From JBGPTK01 sp963797765 (GTDB taxonomy: Bacteria; Acidobacteriota; Terriglobia; Acidiferrales; UBA7541), in the NCBI GenBank assembly GCA_963797765.1, contig CAWCQU010000002.1, positions 310,001 to 374,000 of the forward strand: DNA of 64,000 nt, read 5' to 3'. Made by a program: the position numbers and the translations under genes. Position 1 is the first letter of the stretch. Every line of letters starts with the position of its first letter. The notes beneath the pieces were generated by a model. That model saw nothing but the letters and a program-made list of their open reading frames with translations, was not told where the DNA came from and searched no databases. This document shows positions 34,771 through 45,363 of this stretch, piece after piece.

Positions 34771-35835
34771 ATGTGGAAAATTCTTCAGGCTGTCGTCTTG
34801 GCTATTGTCTTGTCAATTTTGGTGGGAGCATCTGCGATGCTGGGAAAGACGCGGGCGCTGGAGATTTATTTTATTGATGTGGAAGGGGGACAGGCTACTT
34901 TGATTGTTGCTCCGTCGGGGCAGACGATGCTGGTGGACACGGGGTGGCCCGGATTCAGTGGCCGGGACGCGGCCCGGATCGTAGCGCTGGTGAAACAAGC
35001 GCACGCCGATCAGATCGACTACGTCGTGATCACCCATTTTCATCGCGACCATGTTGGCGGAGTGGCACAACTGGCCAGCCGGATTAAGATTGGGACATTC
35101 GTGGACCATGGACCGAACCAGGAAGATTCGGACGTCACCAAAGAAGACTACGCCACGTATGAAAAAGTGGCGGCAGGAGCCAAAAAAAGAATGGTGGTGA
35201 AACCGGGCGACCGAATTCCGATTGAAGGAATTGATGTGCTGGTGCTGACCGCCGCAGGCGAACACATCACTGCTGCTTTGCCAGGAGCCGGGCAGATGAA
35301 TCCGCTGTGCGCCGCGGAACCGGAAGCTCCCGTGGATAACTCGGAGAACGCGCGGTCGCTTGGCATCCTGGTGACCAATGGAAAATTCCGCTTCATCGAT
35401 CTGGGTGACCTGACAAAGAAAAAAGAGAAGGAACTGGTGTGCCCGATAAACCTGATCGGCAACGTGGATTTGTATCTCACGACGCACCACGGGTTGGACC
35501 AATCCAATGCCAGGGTGATCGTGGATTCGCTGCATCCCCGGGTGGCGATCATGAATAATGGAGCGCGGAAAGGCGGCAGCCCGGAGGCCTGGCAGACGGT
35601 TCACGATTCCCCGGGATTAGTCGATCTGTGGCAGGTGCACTACGCGATGGAATCGGACAAGGCACACAATGTTTCGGAGCAATTCATCGCCAATCCGGAC
35701 GAAAAGTGCGAAGGGAAATACATCAAGGTTACGGCGGAGTCGAACGGCAGTTTCACCGTCTGGAATTCAAGGAACAGCTTCCAGAAGGCCTATTCGAAGG
35801 AAGCCGAGAAGCACGGGAATGCGAGGCCGTATTAG
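34771..35835 (+). CDS. Secreted metallo-beta-lactamase-fold hydrolase (ComEC-like MBL domain)
   Basis: ATG 34771 opens a signal or anchor helix (MWKILQAVVLAIVLSILVGA); a TTG at 34750 is a longer alternative. The ~354-residue product has the MBL zinc motif THFHRDHVGG, preceded by IYFIDVEGGQATLIVAP and MLVDTGWPG, and later FIDLGDLTKKKEKEL and LTTHHGLDQSN, the pattern of the hydrolase domain found in ComEC/Rec2 and its stand-alone relatives. Substrates of the stand-alone secreted members are unknown; phosphodiester hydrolysis is possible by fold. It is monocistronic, with a dispersed repeat downstream. Confidence 0.85.
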   Translation: MWKILQAVVLAIVLSILVGASAMLGKTRALEIYFIDVEGGQATLIVAPSGQTMLVDTGWPGFSGRDAARIVALVKQAHADQIDYVVITHFHRDHVGGVAQLASRIKIGTFVDHGPNQEDSDVTKEDYATYEKVAAGAKKRMVVKPGDRIPIEGIDVLVLTAAGEHITAALPGAGQMNPLCAAEPEAPVDNSENARSLGILVTNGKFRFIDLGDLTKKKEKELVCPINLIGNVDLYLTTHHGLDQSNARVIVDSLHPRVAIMNNGARKGGSPEAWQTVHDSPGLVDLWQVHYAMESDKAHNVSEQFIANPDEKCEGKYIKVTAESNGSFTVWNSRNSFQKAYSKEAEKHGNARPY

Positions 35836-35875
35836 AGCCCAACTCATAAATAGCCGGACAAGTCGCTCAACCTAT

Positions 35876-35945
35876 CTTCAGGGGCTAAAGCCCCAGTCTT
35901 AGGCGCAATTTGATGTTGGAGCTGAAGCTCCGACCCCCTAAAACC
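35876..35945. repeat. Dispersed palindromic intergenic repeat, copy A (intact)
   Basis: The element has two hairpins, GGGGCT-AA-AGCCCC at 35881-35894 and GGAGCT-GA-AGCTCC at 35918-35931, and ends CGACCCCCTAAAACCC. The reverse complement of its right end is shared with 55820-55842 (TTTTAGGGGGTCGGAGCTTCAG), showing a repeat family. It lies between the MBL-fold gene and the gal cluster. Confidence 0.65.
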
Positions 35946-36017
35946 CATTTATTTGGAAAGGTTCCAGATGCGTCCGGTTCGATTCAGTGAAGAATTCGAG
36001 CTGCATAGGAAAATCGC

Positions 36018-37009
36018 TTGAACATTCTGGTAACCGGTGGCGCGGGATATATCGGGAGTGTGGTGGCGGGACAACTTTTCGCTGCCGGGCACCAGGTGAT
36101 CGTGCTCGATAATCTTTCCAGCGGATCGCGCAAGGCGGTACCGCCCGAAGCGAAATTAATTGTGGGCGATATTTCGGATCGCGCGGGATTGAATTCAATT
36201 TTTCGGGCCAATGCGATTGATGCCGTGATGCATTTTGCCGCTTTTATTGAAGCGGGCGAATCCATGAAAGCGCCAGAGCGGTATTTCCGGAACAATACGG
36301 CGGGGACGCTGACCGTGCTGGAATCCATGCTGGAAAATGGCGTGAATCGTTTTGTATTTTCCTCGACCGCCGCGCTTTACGGTGATCCCCAGCGCATCCC
36401 GATCGAAGAAGACGACGAATTGCTTCCCACCAATGCCTATGGCGAATCAAAATTGCTGGTAGAGAAAATTCTGGGTTGGTTCCAGCGAATCCATGGGCTT
36501 CGTTATGCCAGCCTGCGATATTTCAACGCGGCCGGGGCACCGGCATGCTGGGAGAGGATCACAGGCCCGAGTCGCATTTGATTCCTCGCGTGTTGAAGGT
36601 TGCCCTGGGATTGCAGGAAAGCGTTTCGATTTATGGAACGGACTATGAGACTTCCGATGGAACTTGCATTCGTGACTATATTCACGTAGCTGATCTGGCG
36701 GATGCTCATCGATTGGCGCTGGCGGCTCTGGAAGATCGATCGCCGCTGATTTATAACCTGGGGAATGGGCGCGGCTACAGTGTTCGCGAGGTGATCGAAA
36801 CCGCCCGTAGGGTTACGCAACGCGCGATTCCAGTTGTGGAACATCCGCGGCGAGCGGGCGATGCTCCGGTGCTGGTTGCTAATTCCAATAAGATGCGGCG
36901 GGAACTGGGCTGGCAGCCCAAAAACGCGGAACTGGAAACGATCATCCAAAGCGCGTGGGATTGGCAGCGTCAAAATCCAAATGGTTACGCCGAGTCATCA
37001 AAAGCCTAA
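36018..37009 (+). pseudogene. galE: UDP-glucose 4-epimerase, frameshifted
   Basis: The TTG at 36018 starts an extended-SDR protein: MNILVTGGAGYIGSVVAGQL, SSTAALYGDP and the catalytic Y-x3-K in NAYGESKLLVEK. The enzyme interconverts UDP-galactose and UDP-glucose in the Leloir pathway. In the stretch RYFNAAGA (36531-36545) the frame is lost by what looks like one missing base: the first frame ends at 36581, while the frame one base over continues with MLGEDHRPESHLIPRVLKVA to TAA 37007-37009. Restored length is ~331 residues, normal for GalE. The stop overlaps the galK start (TAATG), so the two genes are translationally coupled. Real inactivation or a sequencing error cannot be told apart here. 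Confidence 0.82.
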
Positions 37010-38185
37010 TGGATAAGTTGGCAGCGCTTCACGCGAAATTTACTTCTCTATTCAATACTCCTCCTCACATTTATCGCGCGCCGGCTCGTGTGAATTTGAT
37101 CGGCGAGCACACGGACTACAACGATGGTTTCGTGATGCCCGCGGCTATTGGGCTTTCGTGTTGGGTGGCCGCTTCGCCGCGCGAAGATCGACGGTTGGTG
37201 ATTCACTCCGAACATTTTGGCGAGCGGTTCGAAATGAATCTCGACGGGACTCCGCTTCAGTCTTCACATCGATGGACCGATTATCCGGCGGGCGTGGTTT
37301 CGATTCTTCAGCGATCGGGTTTTCTCTTGCGGGGCGCAAATCTATATATTTCCAGCGAAATTCCGTTGGGGGCTGGACTTAGTTCCTCCGCCGCCTTGGA
37401 AGTATCGGTGGCGTACGCTCTGCTCGACCTTTCGGGCCATGCGATTGATCGAGGGCGGCTGGCCGCAATCTGCCAGCGAGCCGAAAATGAATTTGTTGGC
37501 GCGCGCTGTGGGATCATGGATCAGTTTATTTCCTTGAATGGGCGCGCCGGGCACGCCCTGCTGCTGGATTGCCGCTCGCTGGAATTTCAATTGCTGCCGG
37601 TGCCCGCGGAAATGCGACTGGTGATCTGCAACACGAAAGTGAAGCACGAACACAGCGCGAGCGAATACAACACACGGCGCGCGGAATGCGAGGAAGGAGT
37701 GGCGTTGCTCTCGCGAGTAATTTCAGGGATTCGAGCGCTGCGTGACGTGAACCTTGCGCAACTCGAAAGGCATCGCGATTTGTTGCCGCCCGTGATCTAT
37801 AAGCGATGCCGCCACGTAATTACGGAAAATGATCGCGTGCTGCAAGCCGCTGCGGCATTGCGGGTTGGTGATGTGAAACAATTCGGGCGATGCATGGCCG
37901 AATCACATCGCAGCCTGCGCGATGATTATGAAGTGAGTTGCTCCGAGCTTGATCGGATGGTGGAAATCGCCAATCAGCAGAAAGGGATTCGTCGGCGCGC
38001 GCATGACCGGCGGCGGCTTTGGCGGGTGTACCATCAACTTGGTTGACTCGGCGGACTCTGTTGAGTTCAAACGCCAGGTCGCGAACGGTTATTTCTCGGC
38101 GACTGGAATTCATCCGGAGATTTACGTGTGTGAAGCCTCGGGGGGCGCGGAAGCGGTTTCACAGGGTGACGGCTTGGCGCCATGA
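37009..38185 (+). pseudogene. galK: Galactokinase, frameshifted near the C-terminus
   Basis: ATG 37009 shares its first base with the galE stop. The product shows the galactokinase signature GEHTDYNDGFVMPAAIG and the ATP loop PLGAGLSSSAALEVSVAYAL. The enzyme phosphorylates galactose to galactose 1-phosphate. At 37981-37986 (AAAGGGATTCG) one base appears extra: the first frame ends at 38046 after a nonsense tail, while the other frame gives GFVGARMTGGGFGGCTINLV, the conserved GHMP motif 3, and ends at TGA 38183-38185. Restored length is ~391 residues, normal for the family. Without motif 3 the frame as read would not make an active enzyme. Confidence 0.82.
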
Positions 38186-38198
38186 GCGCACGGAAATC

Positions 38199-39274
38199 AT
38201 GACCGCGCGGGAGCTACAAGAATCGGCCCATCGCCGTTGGAATCCGCTGACGCGCGAATGGGTTTTGGTTTCTCCGCATCGCACGCAGCGTCCGTGGGGC
38301 GGCAGAGTGGAAGCGGTTCCGGTGGCGAGCGCGCTTGCCTATGATCCATCCTGCTATTTGTGTCCCGGAAACGAACGATCGGGAGGCAAACGCAACCCGC
38401 AATATAAAGACACATTTGTTTTCGAGAATGATTTTCCCGCGTTGTTGCGGGATGCGCCGGAGTTCACGCACGACGATTCCGGGTTGCTGGTGGCTCGTTC
38501 GGAGACCGGCGCGTGCAGGGTGGTTTGCTTTTCTCCGCGACACGACTTGACGATGGCGCGAATGGCACCGGCGGAATTGCAGCAGGTGGTGGGCGTGTGG
38601 GCGGATGAATGTGCGGCGCTCGAAAAACTGCGGTGGGTGCGGCACATTCAAATTTTCGAGAATCGCGGCGCGCTGATGGGCGCCAGCAACCCGCATCCGC
38701 ATTGCCAGATTTGGGCCAATGCTTCGTTGCCCAACGAACCGGAGAAGGAACTTGCCAGCTTGCGGCAGTACCACGAAGAAAAGCATTCCTGCCTGCTCTG
38801 TGATTATTTGCAACTGGAATTGAAATTGGCGGAACGAATTGTTTTCGAAAATGACGGCTTCGTCGTGCTCGTGCCTTACTGGGCCATCTGGCCGTTTGAA
38901 ACATTGCTGCTGAGCAAGCGTCATCTGGGCGCGATCACCGAGCTTTCGCTCGGGCGAACGCGACCTGCTAGGCGGATGCGCTTCGCCGCATCACGATTCG
39001 TTACGACAATTTATTCGGCGTTCCGTTTCCATGCTCGATGGGATTCCACCAGCGTCCCAGCGATGGCACGCCGCATCCCGAATGGCATTTTCACGCGCAT
39101 TACTATCCGCCGCTTTTGCGCTCGGCGACTATCCAGAAATTCGTCGTGGGATACGAATTGCTGGCGATGCCGCAGCGCGACATTACGGCGGAAAGCGCTG
39201 CGGAACGGCTGCGCGAGGCGGGGGAATTGCATTACCTCGACAGGAATACCACGCCCAACGCGGGCCGTGGGTGA
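38199..39274 (+). pseudogene. galT: Galactose-1-phosphate uridylyltransferase, frameshifted
   Basis: ATG 38199 starts 13 bases after galK. MTARELQESAHRRWNPLTRE, WVLVSPHRTQRPWGG and the active-site NPHPHCQIWA (HPH with the nucleophilic His) identify GalT, which exchanges UMP between UDP-glucose and galactose 1-phosphate. After LGAITELSLG (about 38950) the first frame turns to nonsense and runs on to 39344. The family sequence resumes two bases over as TIRYDNLFGVPFPCSMGFHQ, then PSDGTPHPEWHFHAHYYPPL, ending at 39272-39274. Two single-base insertions, near 38954 and 38971, best explain it, because the bridging frame reads ERDLL. Restored length is ~357 residues. Confidence 0.82.
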
Positions 39275-39393
39275 ACGGCTGGAAGACACCCAAATTCCTG
39301 TTGACGCCGGGGAAATGCGGGGGTATCGTCCTGCGCATTCGTAGGTATGAAAACAGAGTAGCCGACTAAAATTACGTCGCCGGGAGCCCAGCC

Positions 39394-41296
39394 ATGCCGA
39401 CGCGCATTCGCCCTTTTCTTTGCATCGCAGCAGTGTGCCTTTTTGGAACTCCGCTCTTCGCGCAAAACCACAAAATTGACTTCGAAGACTTTGCGGGGCC
39501 GAGCCGCTTCGATGCGGTGCAGGCGCCGGCACGCGTGCAATCCGCCACGATTTCCGGCGGACAAGTGCTGCGCAACACGATGATCGGCGCGACGGTGAGA
39601 TCCTCGGTGTACGGCACATCGTACAAGTGCAGCGGATGCTCGCCCGAAATTTCGATTCAATTTCATCACCGCGTTGCCAACGTACAGATATCGTATCAAA
39701 GCGAGCAGAGCGTTGAAGTCCGTTACCAGACGGAAGACCAACAAGGCAATTTGCAGGAAACCACTTTGCCGGAAACTTTGAGCGCCGGATCGGGAACGGT
39801 AGTTCTGCCTTACCAGAATATCCGTCAGGTTACACTCGCAAATACGTCCCCGGATTTCGAACTGTCGGTCAACGCGGTCACGTTTGCGGCAACCTCCGGC
39901 CCTGTGTTGATCGATCCTGTGGTCGCGGGACTGCTCAGCGGCTCTTCGATTACCACCAACGTCAATTCGATCGCCGCAGCGACGACCGGCCTGGTTCAAG
40001 GAGTGGCCGCGGACGGAACGGCGCAAACAGTGCTGCGCATCCCTGCCTCCAGCGTCGGCCAGGCAATTCACGGTCGCCGTGATCAACGATCAAGGCTCGG
40101 CCAGCAGTTCCGTTGCGAACGATGGAGGAGTGACGGCATTGGGAGGGAGCACTTTCGCCAGTTCCGTGAGCGTGACGGCCGTTACGACTTCTCAGGGTGC
40201 GGAAGCGTTCGCGATTTATCGCGGGCCGGTGAATTTTTCGCGAGGGACTGCAGACAATTCCTTGACCACGCGTAGCGTGACCTTGCGGGCGACGCCCACG
40301 AGCGGCACGGCGACGAATACCAGCGTGAAAGTGGCAAGGCCGCCGGTGGTGATGGTGCACGGGCTGTGGGGAAACGCCTCGAGCTTCAATAATTTCACTC
40401 CGCTCACCACTTCCACCACCTTCAATGTGAGCCGGGCCGTCTATGCCAACACAATTACCGGAGTCACCAGCACCACGCCTTCGTTCTCGAGCAGCGTGAA
40501 ATCCTCGATCGAAGCAAATTCGCTAGGGTTTGCGTACAACGCTCCGTCGGTGCTGGCGCAGATCAATAATTTCATTGCTGCATATCGGACCAGCGCGAAC
40601 GTGGCGTCGGCGAAGGCAGACGTCGTGGCTCATAGCATGGGAGGCGACATCTCGCGCACCATGTTTCTGCTTTCGACCTATTTGAGCGCCACGACGTTTG
40701 GCGCCGGGCCCATCAACAAGCTGATCACGATTGCGACTCCGCATCTGGGCACGCCGGTTGCGGCTGACTTGCTGGCCAGCAACAATACCTGCGCCAGAAA
40801 CGTGCTGGCGTCGGACGGCGACATCGCTTTGCAATCGATTACGTTTTCAGGGACGACGGCTAATGGCGCGGTGTTCGACTTGGAAGGAAACGGATTCGGG
40901 AGCAGCTTAAGCGTGGCGTTGAGCAATCTGAAGCAAACCCAACCGTTCCGCACCGCTTACATAGCGGGAATCGCGACTTCGGGCAATCTGAAAGGGCTAA
41001 GCTGCCTTTTCTGCAACGCGGGGGCATTGAGACTGATTTGTGCGGGGAATCCCCTGGCTGCGGACCTGACGGCCGCAAAGTGGCCGACAATCTACGGGCA
41101 AAACAACGATACGATCGTCCCGGTGGACAGCGCGTTGAACAACCTGAGCGGGTTGCAATATTCCGGCGTAATCCATACCGCGGCGCTGGAAACGCTGAAT
41201 TTCAATGGCCCATCCGTGCTTGATCCAGCGTCCACGATTTCGACCGAGGTGATTAATTTGTTGAATGAAGCGCCGACGGGCACCGATTTCCACTAG
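39394..41296 (+). pseudogene. Secreted alpha/beta hydrolase (PGAP1/lipase-like), frameshifted
   Basis: ATG 39394 has GGGAG upstream and opens a signal peptide (MPTRIRPFLCIAAVCLFGTP). The N-terminal ~200 residues are a beta-rich domain (DFEDFAGPSRFDAVQAP). Near 40061-40067 one base is missing: the first frame ends at 40275, the second reads FTVAVINDQGSASSSVANDG and runs to 41296. The second part is an alpha/beta hydrolase with VVMVHGLWGN (oxyanion hole), VVAHSMGGD (nucleophilic Ser), NNDTIVPVD (Asp) and GVIHT (His), like secreted lipases and PGAP1-type esterases. A restored protein would be ~633 residues. The substrate is unknown. Confidence 0.75.
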
Positions 41297-41369
41297 AGAA
41301 GCAGTGCAAGTCCATCGCACCGTGCGGTGCCTGGCACGGCGGCGCTTGCGCGGAAGGAGAACGAACAAC

Positions 41370-42044
41370 ATGCGGACCAATCAATATGCGAAGCGGTTAG
41401 CCTCCCTTTTGGTGCTGATTGCAGGGATCGGATTCGTCCCCGCTCCCAGCAGTGCCCAGGGGACTTCGCTCCACTTTGTATCGCCGGCGGAGGGCACCGT
41501 GGTGCGGCCGGGGCAAACGATCACGATAACGGTGGCGGCGGATTCTTCCCTCGAGAAGGTTGTGTTACTGGGGCAACGCCCTTTGGGAGTGGGGCAAGTT
41601 CTTTCCGGAGGAGCTCCCGGAATTGTGGCGCGTGGGCGAGGCGACCTGCAGCCGCTGCAATTTATGATTCAGGTTCCGGCGCAGATCCAGCCTGGGATGT
41701 ATCGCGTTACAGCGATGGGTAGAACGTCCGACGGCGACATCGAGTCTGAGGCGCTGAGCTTGGACGTGGAGAGATTGCAGGAGCCGGTAAGGATTTGGGC
41801 GGAGCCCTCGCTGATTCGCTTGACTCATGCCGGGGAACGAATTCCCCTGCGCGTGCTTGGGGCCTTTGCCGACGACTCAAAAGAAGAATTGACGAAGTCG
41901 CGCAAGACGACCTTCACCTCCGCCGATCCCCACGTTGCGACGGTAGATTCGACTGGCATGGTGACTGCAGTGGGGCCTGGGAAGACCACGATTCAAGTGG
42001 GCTCGGCTTCCTCCGATTATTCGATTCCAGTTCGAGTGGAGTGA
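41370..42044 (+). CDS. Secreted protein with bacterial Ig-like (BIG2) domain
   Basis: ATG 41370 is preferred, with AAGGAG about 10 bases upstream, and opens a signal peptide (MRTNQYAKRLASLLVLIAGI) ending before QGTSLHF. The first ~110 mature residues form an Ig-like sandwich (SPAEGTVVRPGQTITITVAA). The C-terminal ~80 residues are a BIG2 domain: HVATVDSTGMVTAVGPGKTT. Total ~224 residues. It starts 74 bases after the lipase-like gene on the same strand and may be co-transcribed. A surface or periplasmic binding role is inferred. Confidence 0.75.
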   Translation: MRTNQYAKRLASLLVLIAGIGFVPAPSSAQGTSLHFVSPAEGTVVRPGQTITITVAADSSLEKVVLLGQRPLGVGQVLSGGAPGIVARGRGDLQPLQFMIQVPAQIQPGMYRVTAMGRTSDGDIESEALSLDVERLQEPVRIWAEPSLIRLTHAGERIPLRVLGAFADDSKEELTKSRKTTFTSADPHVATVDSTGMVTAVGPGKTTIQVGSASSDYSIPVRVE

Positions 42045-42281
42045 GCCGCTCTCGCCGCCGGCAGTCTGGATGGTCAGGCCGCGCGGCGATCCATTTCACT
42101 GGCCGCATGTTTTCTTCTTAGATTAGTTCCAGCGAGTAATCCGCCTTGAGGGTGCCGATCCGGCAATCTCGCAGCCAAAAAGCCTTCCGATACCGTCCGC
42201 GCCCTCTCGAAAACGCATAGTTGACCTGACCCGGGGAACTGGCGGATTCTAGCGCGAGCCTCGCTGCAAAAAGGACCTTCG

Positions 42282-44129
42282 TTGTTGTCTTCGACGCGCC
42301 GCGGATTTCTTCAATCGCTTAGCAGGTCGGCGCTTGTGCTTCCGCTGAGAAAGGTGCTGGCGCTGGCGACGCCGAAAAGTAGGCCCATGATTTCGGGCGC
42401 GGCGCCGGCAACTTCACAACATCTCATTGGAAATTCTGAAGCGCAACGGACAAAGGATCTTGGCGTAAGTTTTCTCGATGTAGCGCTGGAATCCGGTTTG
42501 AACGCCAAAACCATTTTCGGAGGCGAGCATAAAAATAAATATCTGCTGGAAACCACGGGATGCGGCGCGGCTTTTTATGATTATGACAATGATGGCTGGC
42601 TGGATATTTTTCTGGTGAATGGCTGGCGCTTGGAGGGATTTCCCGCAGGCCAGGAGCCTGTGTCGCGTCTCTTCAAGAATAATCGCGACGGAACTTTTAC
42701 GGATGTGACCGCGAAAGCCGGCGTCGGTCATTCGGGATGGGGGCAGGGCGTTTGCATCGGCGATTATGACAACGATGGATTCGAAGATCTGTTCGTCACT
42801 TACTTCGGAAAAAATGTTCTTTATCGCAACAACGGAAATGGGACGTTTACCGACGTCAGCGAAAAGGCCAGAGTCGCGGGGAATGGCAAGCGCTGGAACA
42901 CCGGCTGCGCTTTTGTGGACTACGACCGAGACGGCCGCCTCGATCTTTTCGTGGCGAATTACATCGACTTTGATTTGAAAACCGCTCCCCTTCCGGAATC
43001 TGGTCCGTGCCTCTACAAAGGGATCATGGTTGCGTGCGGGCCTCCGGGATTGACTGGCGGGAAGAATATTCTTTACCACAATAACGGCGACGGAACTTTT
43101 GCCGACGTCTCGGAGCGATCCGGAATATTGAAAACGAGCAGTACCTACGGGCTCGGGGTGCTCACTGCCGATCTTGACAGCGACGGCTGGCCGGACATTT
43201 ATGTTGCCAATGATTCGGCGCCGAGCGCGCTTTATCAGAATAAGAAGGACGGCACGTTTTCTGACATTGCTTTGGAGGCCGGATGCGCTCTCAGCCCGGA
43301 CGGCAAATCACAGGCCGGCATGGGCGTTTCGGCGGGAGACTACGACCTGGACGGCAATCTCGATCTGCTGAAAACAAATTTTGCCGGCGACACTCCGTCT
43401 CTCTATCACAATCTGGGTGAGGCGAATTTCGAGGATGCCACATTCCAGGCCGGCCTTGGCAAGCACACGCAGTATCTCGGCTGGGGCTGCGGATTTTTCG
43501 ACATGGACAATGACGGCTGGCCGGACATCCTGATCTGCAATGGGCATGTTTACCCGGAGGTGGAACAGCTCAAGACCGAAACCGGGTACCCGCAGCGCAA
43601 ATTGCTTTATAAGAATTCGCACGACGGCCGCTTCGAAGATGTTTCTTCTAACGCCGGTGCGGGAATTTCGACACCGGCTGCCTCGCGCGGATGTGCGTTC
43701 GGAGATTTTGATAATGACGGCGATGTGGATGTGCTGGTGAACACCATGAACGGTTATCCCCAGCTCTTGCGCTGCGATTCACGCACCGGCAACAATTGGA
43801 TCAAGATCAAGACCATCGGGACAAAATCGAATCGCAGCGGGATCGGCGCGCGCGTGAAGTGCGTGACGATTGATCCTGGCCAGTCGAAACCACACTCGCA
43901 AATCGACGAAGTGCGCAGCGGCGGCGGCTATTTTTCACAAAGCGATTTGCGAGTGCACTTCGGTCTTGGCAAGGCCGGGAAAGTGGCGCTCCTGGAAATT
44001 CGCTGGCCGAGCGGGGCGATTGATACGCTGAAGGACATCCAGCCAAACCAACTTATATTCGTCAGGGAAGGTCAAGGCATTGTCCGGTCGGTGGAGTTCG
44101 ATGCGGCCAGAAAGCCCACTCCAAAATAA
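42282..44129 (+). CDS. CRTAC1-like FG-GAP/VCBS repeat protein with ASPIC/UnbV C-terminal domain
   Basis: The TTG at 42282 starts a twin-arginine-like signal (SSTRRGFLQSLSRSALVLPL). Then come several calcium-binding FG-GAP/VCBS repeats of the pattern DYDNDGWLDIFLVNG, DYDNDGFEDLFVTYFG, DYDRDGRLDLFVANY, DLDSDGWPDIYVAND and DMDNDGWPDILICNG, spaced along residues ~95-490 in a beta-propeller. The C-terminal ~90 residues match ASPIC/UnbV: SGIGARVKCVTIDPG, QIDEVRSGGGYFSQSDLRVH and FGLGKAGKVALLEIRWPSG. Such proteins are exported and thought to bind ligands or surfaces; no defined reaction is known. The start codon is uncertain; AAGGA lies upstream. Confidence 0.88.
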   Translation: MLSSTRRGFLQSLSRSALVLPLRKVLALATPKSRPMISGAAPATSQHLIGNSEAQRTKDLGVSFLDVALESGLNAKTIFGGEHKNKYLLETTGCGAAFYDYDNDGWLDIFLVNGWRLEGFPAGQEPVSRLFKNNRDGTFTDVTAKAGVGHSGWGQGVCIGDYDNDGFEDLFVTYFGKNVLYRNNGNGTFTDVSEKARVAGNGKRWNTGCAFVDYDRDGRLDLFVANYIDFDLKTAPLPESGPCLYKGIMVACGPPGLTGGKNILYHNNGDGTFADVSERSGILKTSSTYGLGVLTADLDSDGWPDIYVANDSAPSALYQNKKDGTFSDIALEAGCALSPDGKSQAGMGVSAGDYDLDGNLDLLKTNFAGDTPSLYHNLGEANFEDATFQAGLGKHTQYLGWGCGFFDMDNDGWPDILICNGHVYPEVEQLKTETGYPQRKLLYKNSHDGRFEDVSSNAGAGISTPAASRGCAFGDFDNDGDVDVLVNTMNGYPQLLRCDSRTGNNWIKIKTIGTKSNRSGIGARVKCVTIDPGQSKPHSQIDEVRSGGGYFSQSDLRVHFGLGKAGKVALLEIRWPSGAIDTLKDIQPNQLIFVREGQGIVRSVEFDAARKPTPK

Positions 44130-44283
44130 GAGGTGCTTACGCGCCAGGCTGTTCACCGCATCCCGGCGCTGAAGAACTCGAACGCGCCAGCGACACCATG
44201 CTGGTAGAATTGCGCGCCAGTCCAGTCACTGGCGAGAAGGCCGCGCTGGCGGCACCGAGAGGCTGGATACGGATTCGAACTGA

Positions 44284-45345
44284 ATGAAATGTAGCGAACA
44301 AACTCGAAGCTTCACGAGGAAGATTGCCGGCGTGGTTATCTTGATTGCCGGCTTGCTGCTGGTTGCGGCCGTCTGCTACGGCGCCGGAACGAGTTCTTCC
44401 CAAATTCCCAGCATCTTCCGGCCGCAATCGACACCCGCGGATTCGATTTTTCGGCTGTCGCTGCTGGTCCTTTCCATTACAGGAATTATTTTTGTGATCG
44501 TTTTCAGTTTGCTTGCGTACGCCGTGGTGAAATTCCGCAGGCGCAGCGGCGACGATGGCCGTGAACCTCCACAGGTTTATGGCAGCAACCAGGTGGAGCT
44601 TTCCTGGACCGTGATTCCGGTGCTGATCGTGCTGGTGCTTTTTTTCGCGACGGCGCGCGTGATCCATTCGATTCAGGACGCTCCCAAGCCTCCGGGGACG
44701 ATTGAAGTGGTGGCCATCGGGCATCAATTCTGGTGGGAGTTCCGGTATCCGGGGCTAGGAGTGGTCACGGCAAATGAACTGCACGTCCCGGTAAGCGATC
44801 CCCTGCATCCCACGCCCACATTCCTGACTCTGCTGTCGGCGGATACCGACCATAGCTTCTGGGTGCCACGCCTGGCGGGAAAAACAGATTTGATTCCGAA
44901 CCGAGTGAACCACATGTGGATCGATCCTCATGACTCCGGGCTTTTTCTCGGCGAATGCGCGCAATACTGCGGGACGCAGCACGCCAAGATGCTGTTGCGC
45001 GTCTATGTGGAGCCGCGAGAACAATTTGACGCCTGGGTTGAAGATCAACGAAAGGCGTTTTTAGCAAAAGGCGCGGAAGCCGGTCGCAGAATTTTTGAAA
45101 CCTCGGCTTGCGTGAATTGCCACACCGTCGCAGGCACAGTGGCGAACGGGCGTTTCGGTCCGGACCTGACGCATTTGATGAGCCGCGCAACGATCGCTTC
45201 GGGCGCCGCGCCGAATACCCCCGAAGAATTGAGAATGTGGATTCAAAATCCTGACCTTATCAAGCCGGGATCGTTGATGCCAGCGATGCAGATGGACGAA
45301 AAAGATCTGGATGCGCTCACTGCATATCTTGAGACACTGCGATGA
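44284..45345 (+). CDS. coxB: Cytochrome c oxidase subunit II with C-terminal cytochrome c domain
   Basis: The 353-residue subunit has a leading hydrophobic segment and two transmembrane helices (~15-35 and ~55-90 with a second near 105-125), then a cupredoxin domain. QFWWEFRYP and the CuA site GECAQYCGTQHAKM are present. A cytochrome c domain follows, with heme motif CVNCH (Cys ~276) and a distal Met candidate (LMPAMQM), making it a caa3-type subunit II. It accepts electrons from a c-type cytochrome and passes them through CuA to subunit I. It is the first gene of a contiguous respiratory operon. Confidence 0.95.
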   Translation: MKCSEQTRSFTRKIAGVVILIAGLLLVAAVCYGAGTSSSQIPSIFRPQSTPADSIFRLSLLVLSITGIIFVIVFSLLAYAVVKFRRRSGDDGREPPQVYGSNQVELSWTVIPVLIVLVLFFATARVIHSIQDAPKPPGTIEVVAIGHQFWWEFRYPGLGVVTANELHVPVSDPLHPTPTFLTLLSADTDHSFWVPRLAGKTDLIPNRVNHMWIDPHDSGLFLGECAQYCGTQHAKMLLRVYVEPREQFDAWVEDQRKAFLAKGAEAGRRIFETSACVNCHTVAGTVANGRFGPDLTHLMSRATIASGAAPNTPEELRMWIQNPDLIKPGSLMPAMQMDEKDLDALTAYLETLR

Positions 45346-45363
45346 GAGCGAGGAACTAGAGTC

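Noticed and set aside
36531..40067. Programmed ribosomal frameshifting in the gal genes and the hydrolase
   Set aside because: The shifts go in both directions, lack slippery heptamers and downstream structures, and occur at unconserved points, so indels are the simpler explanation.
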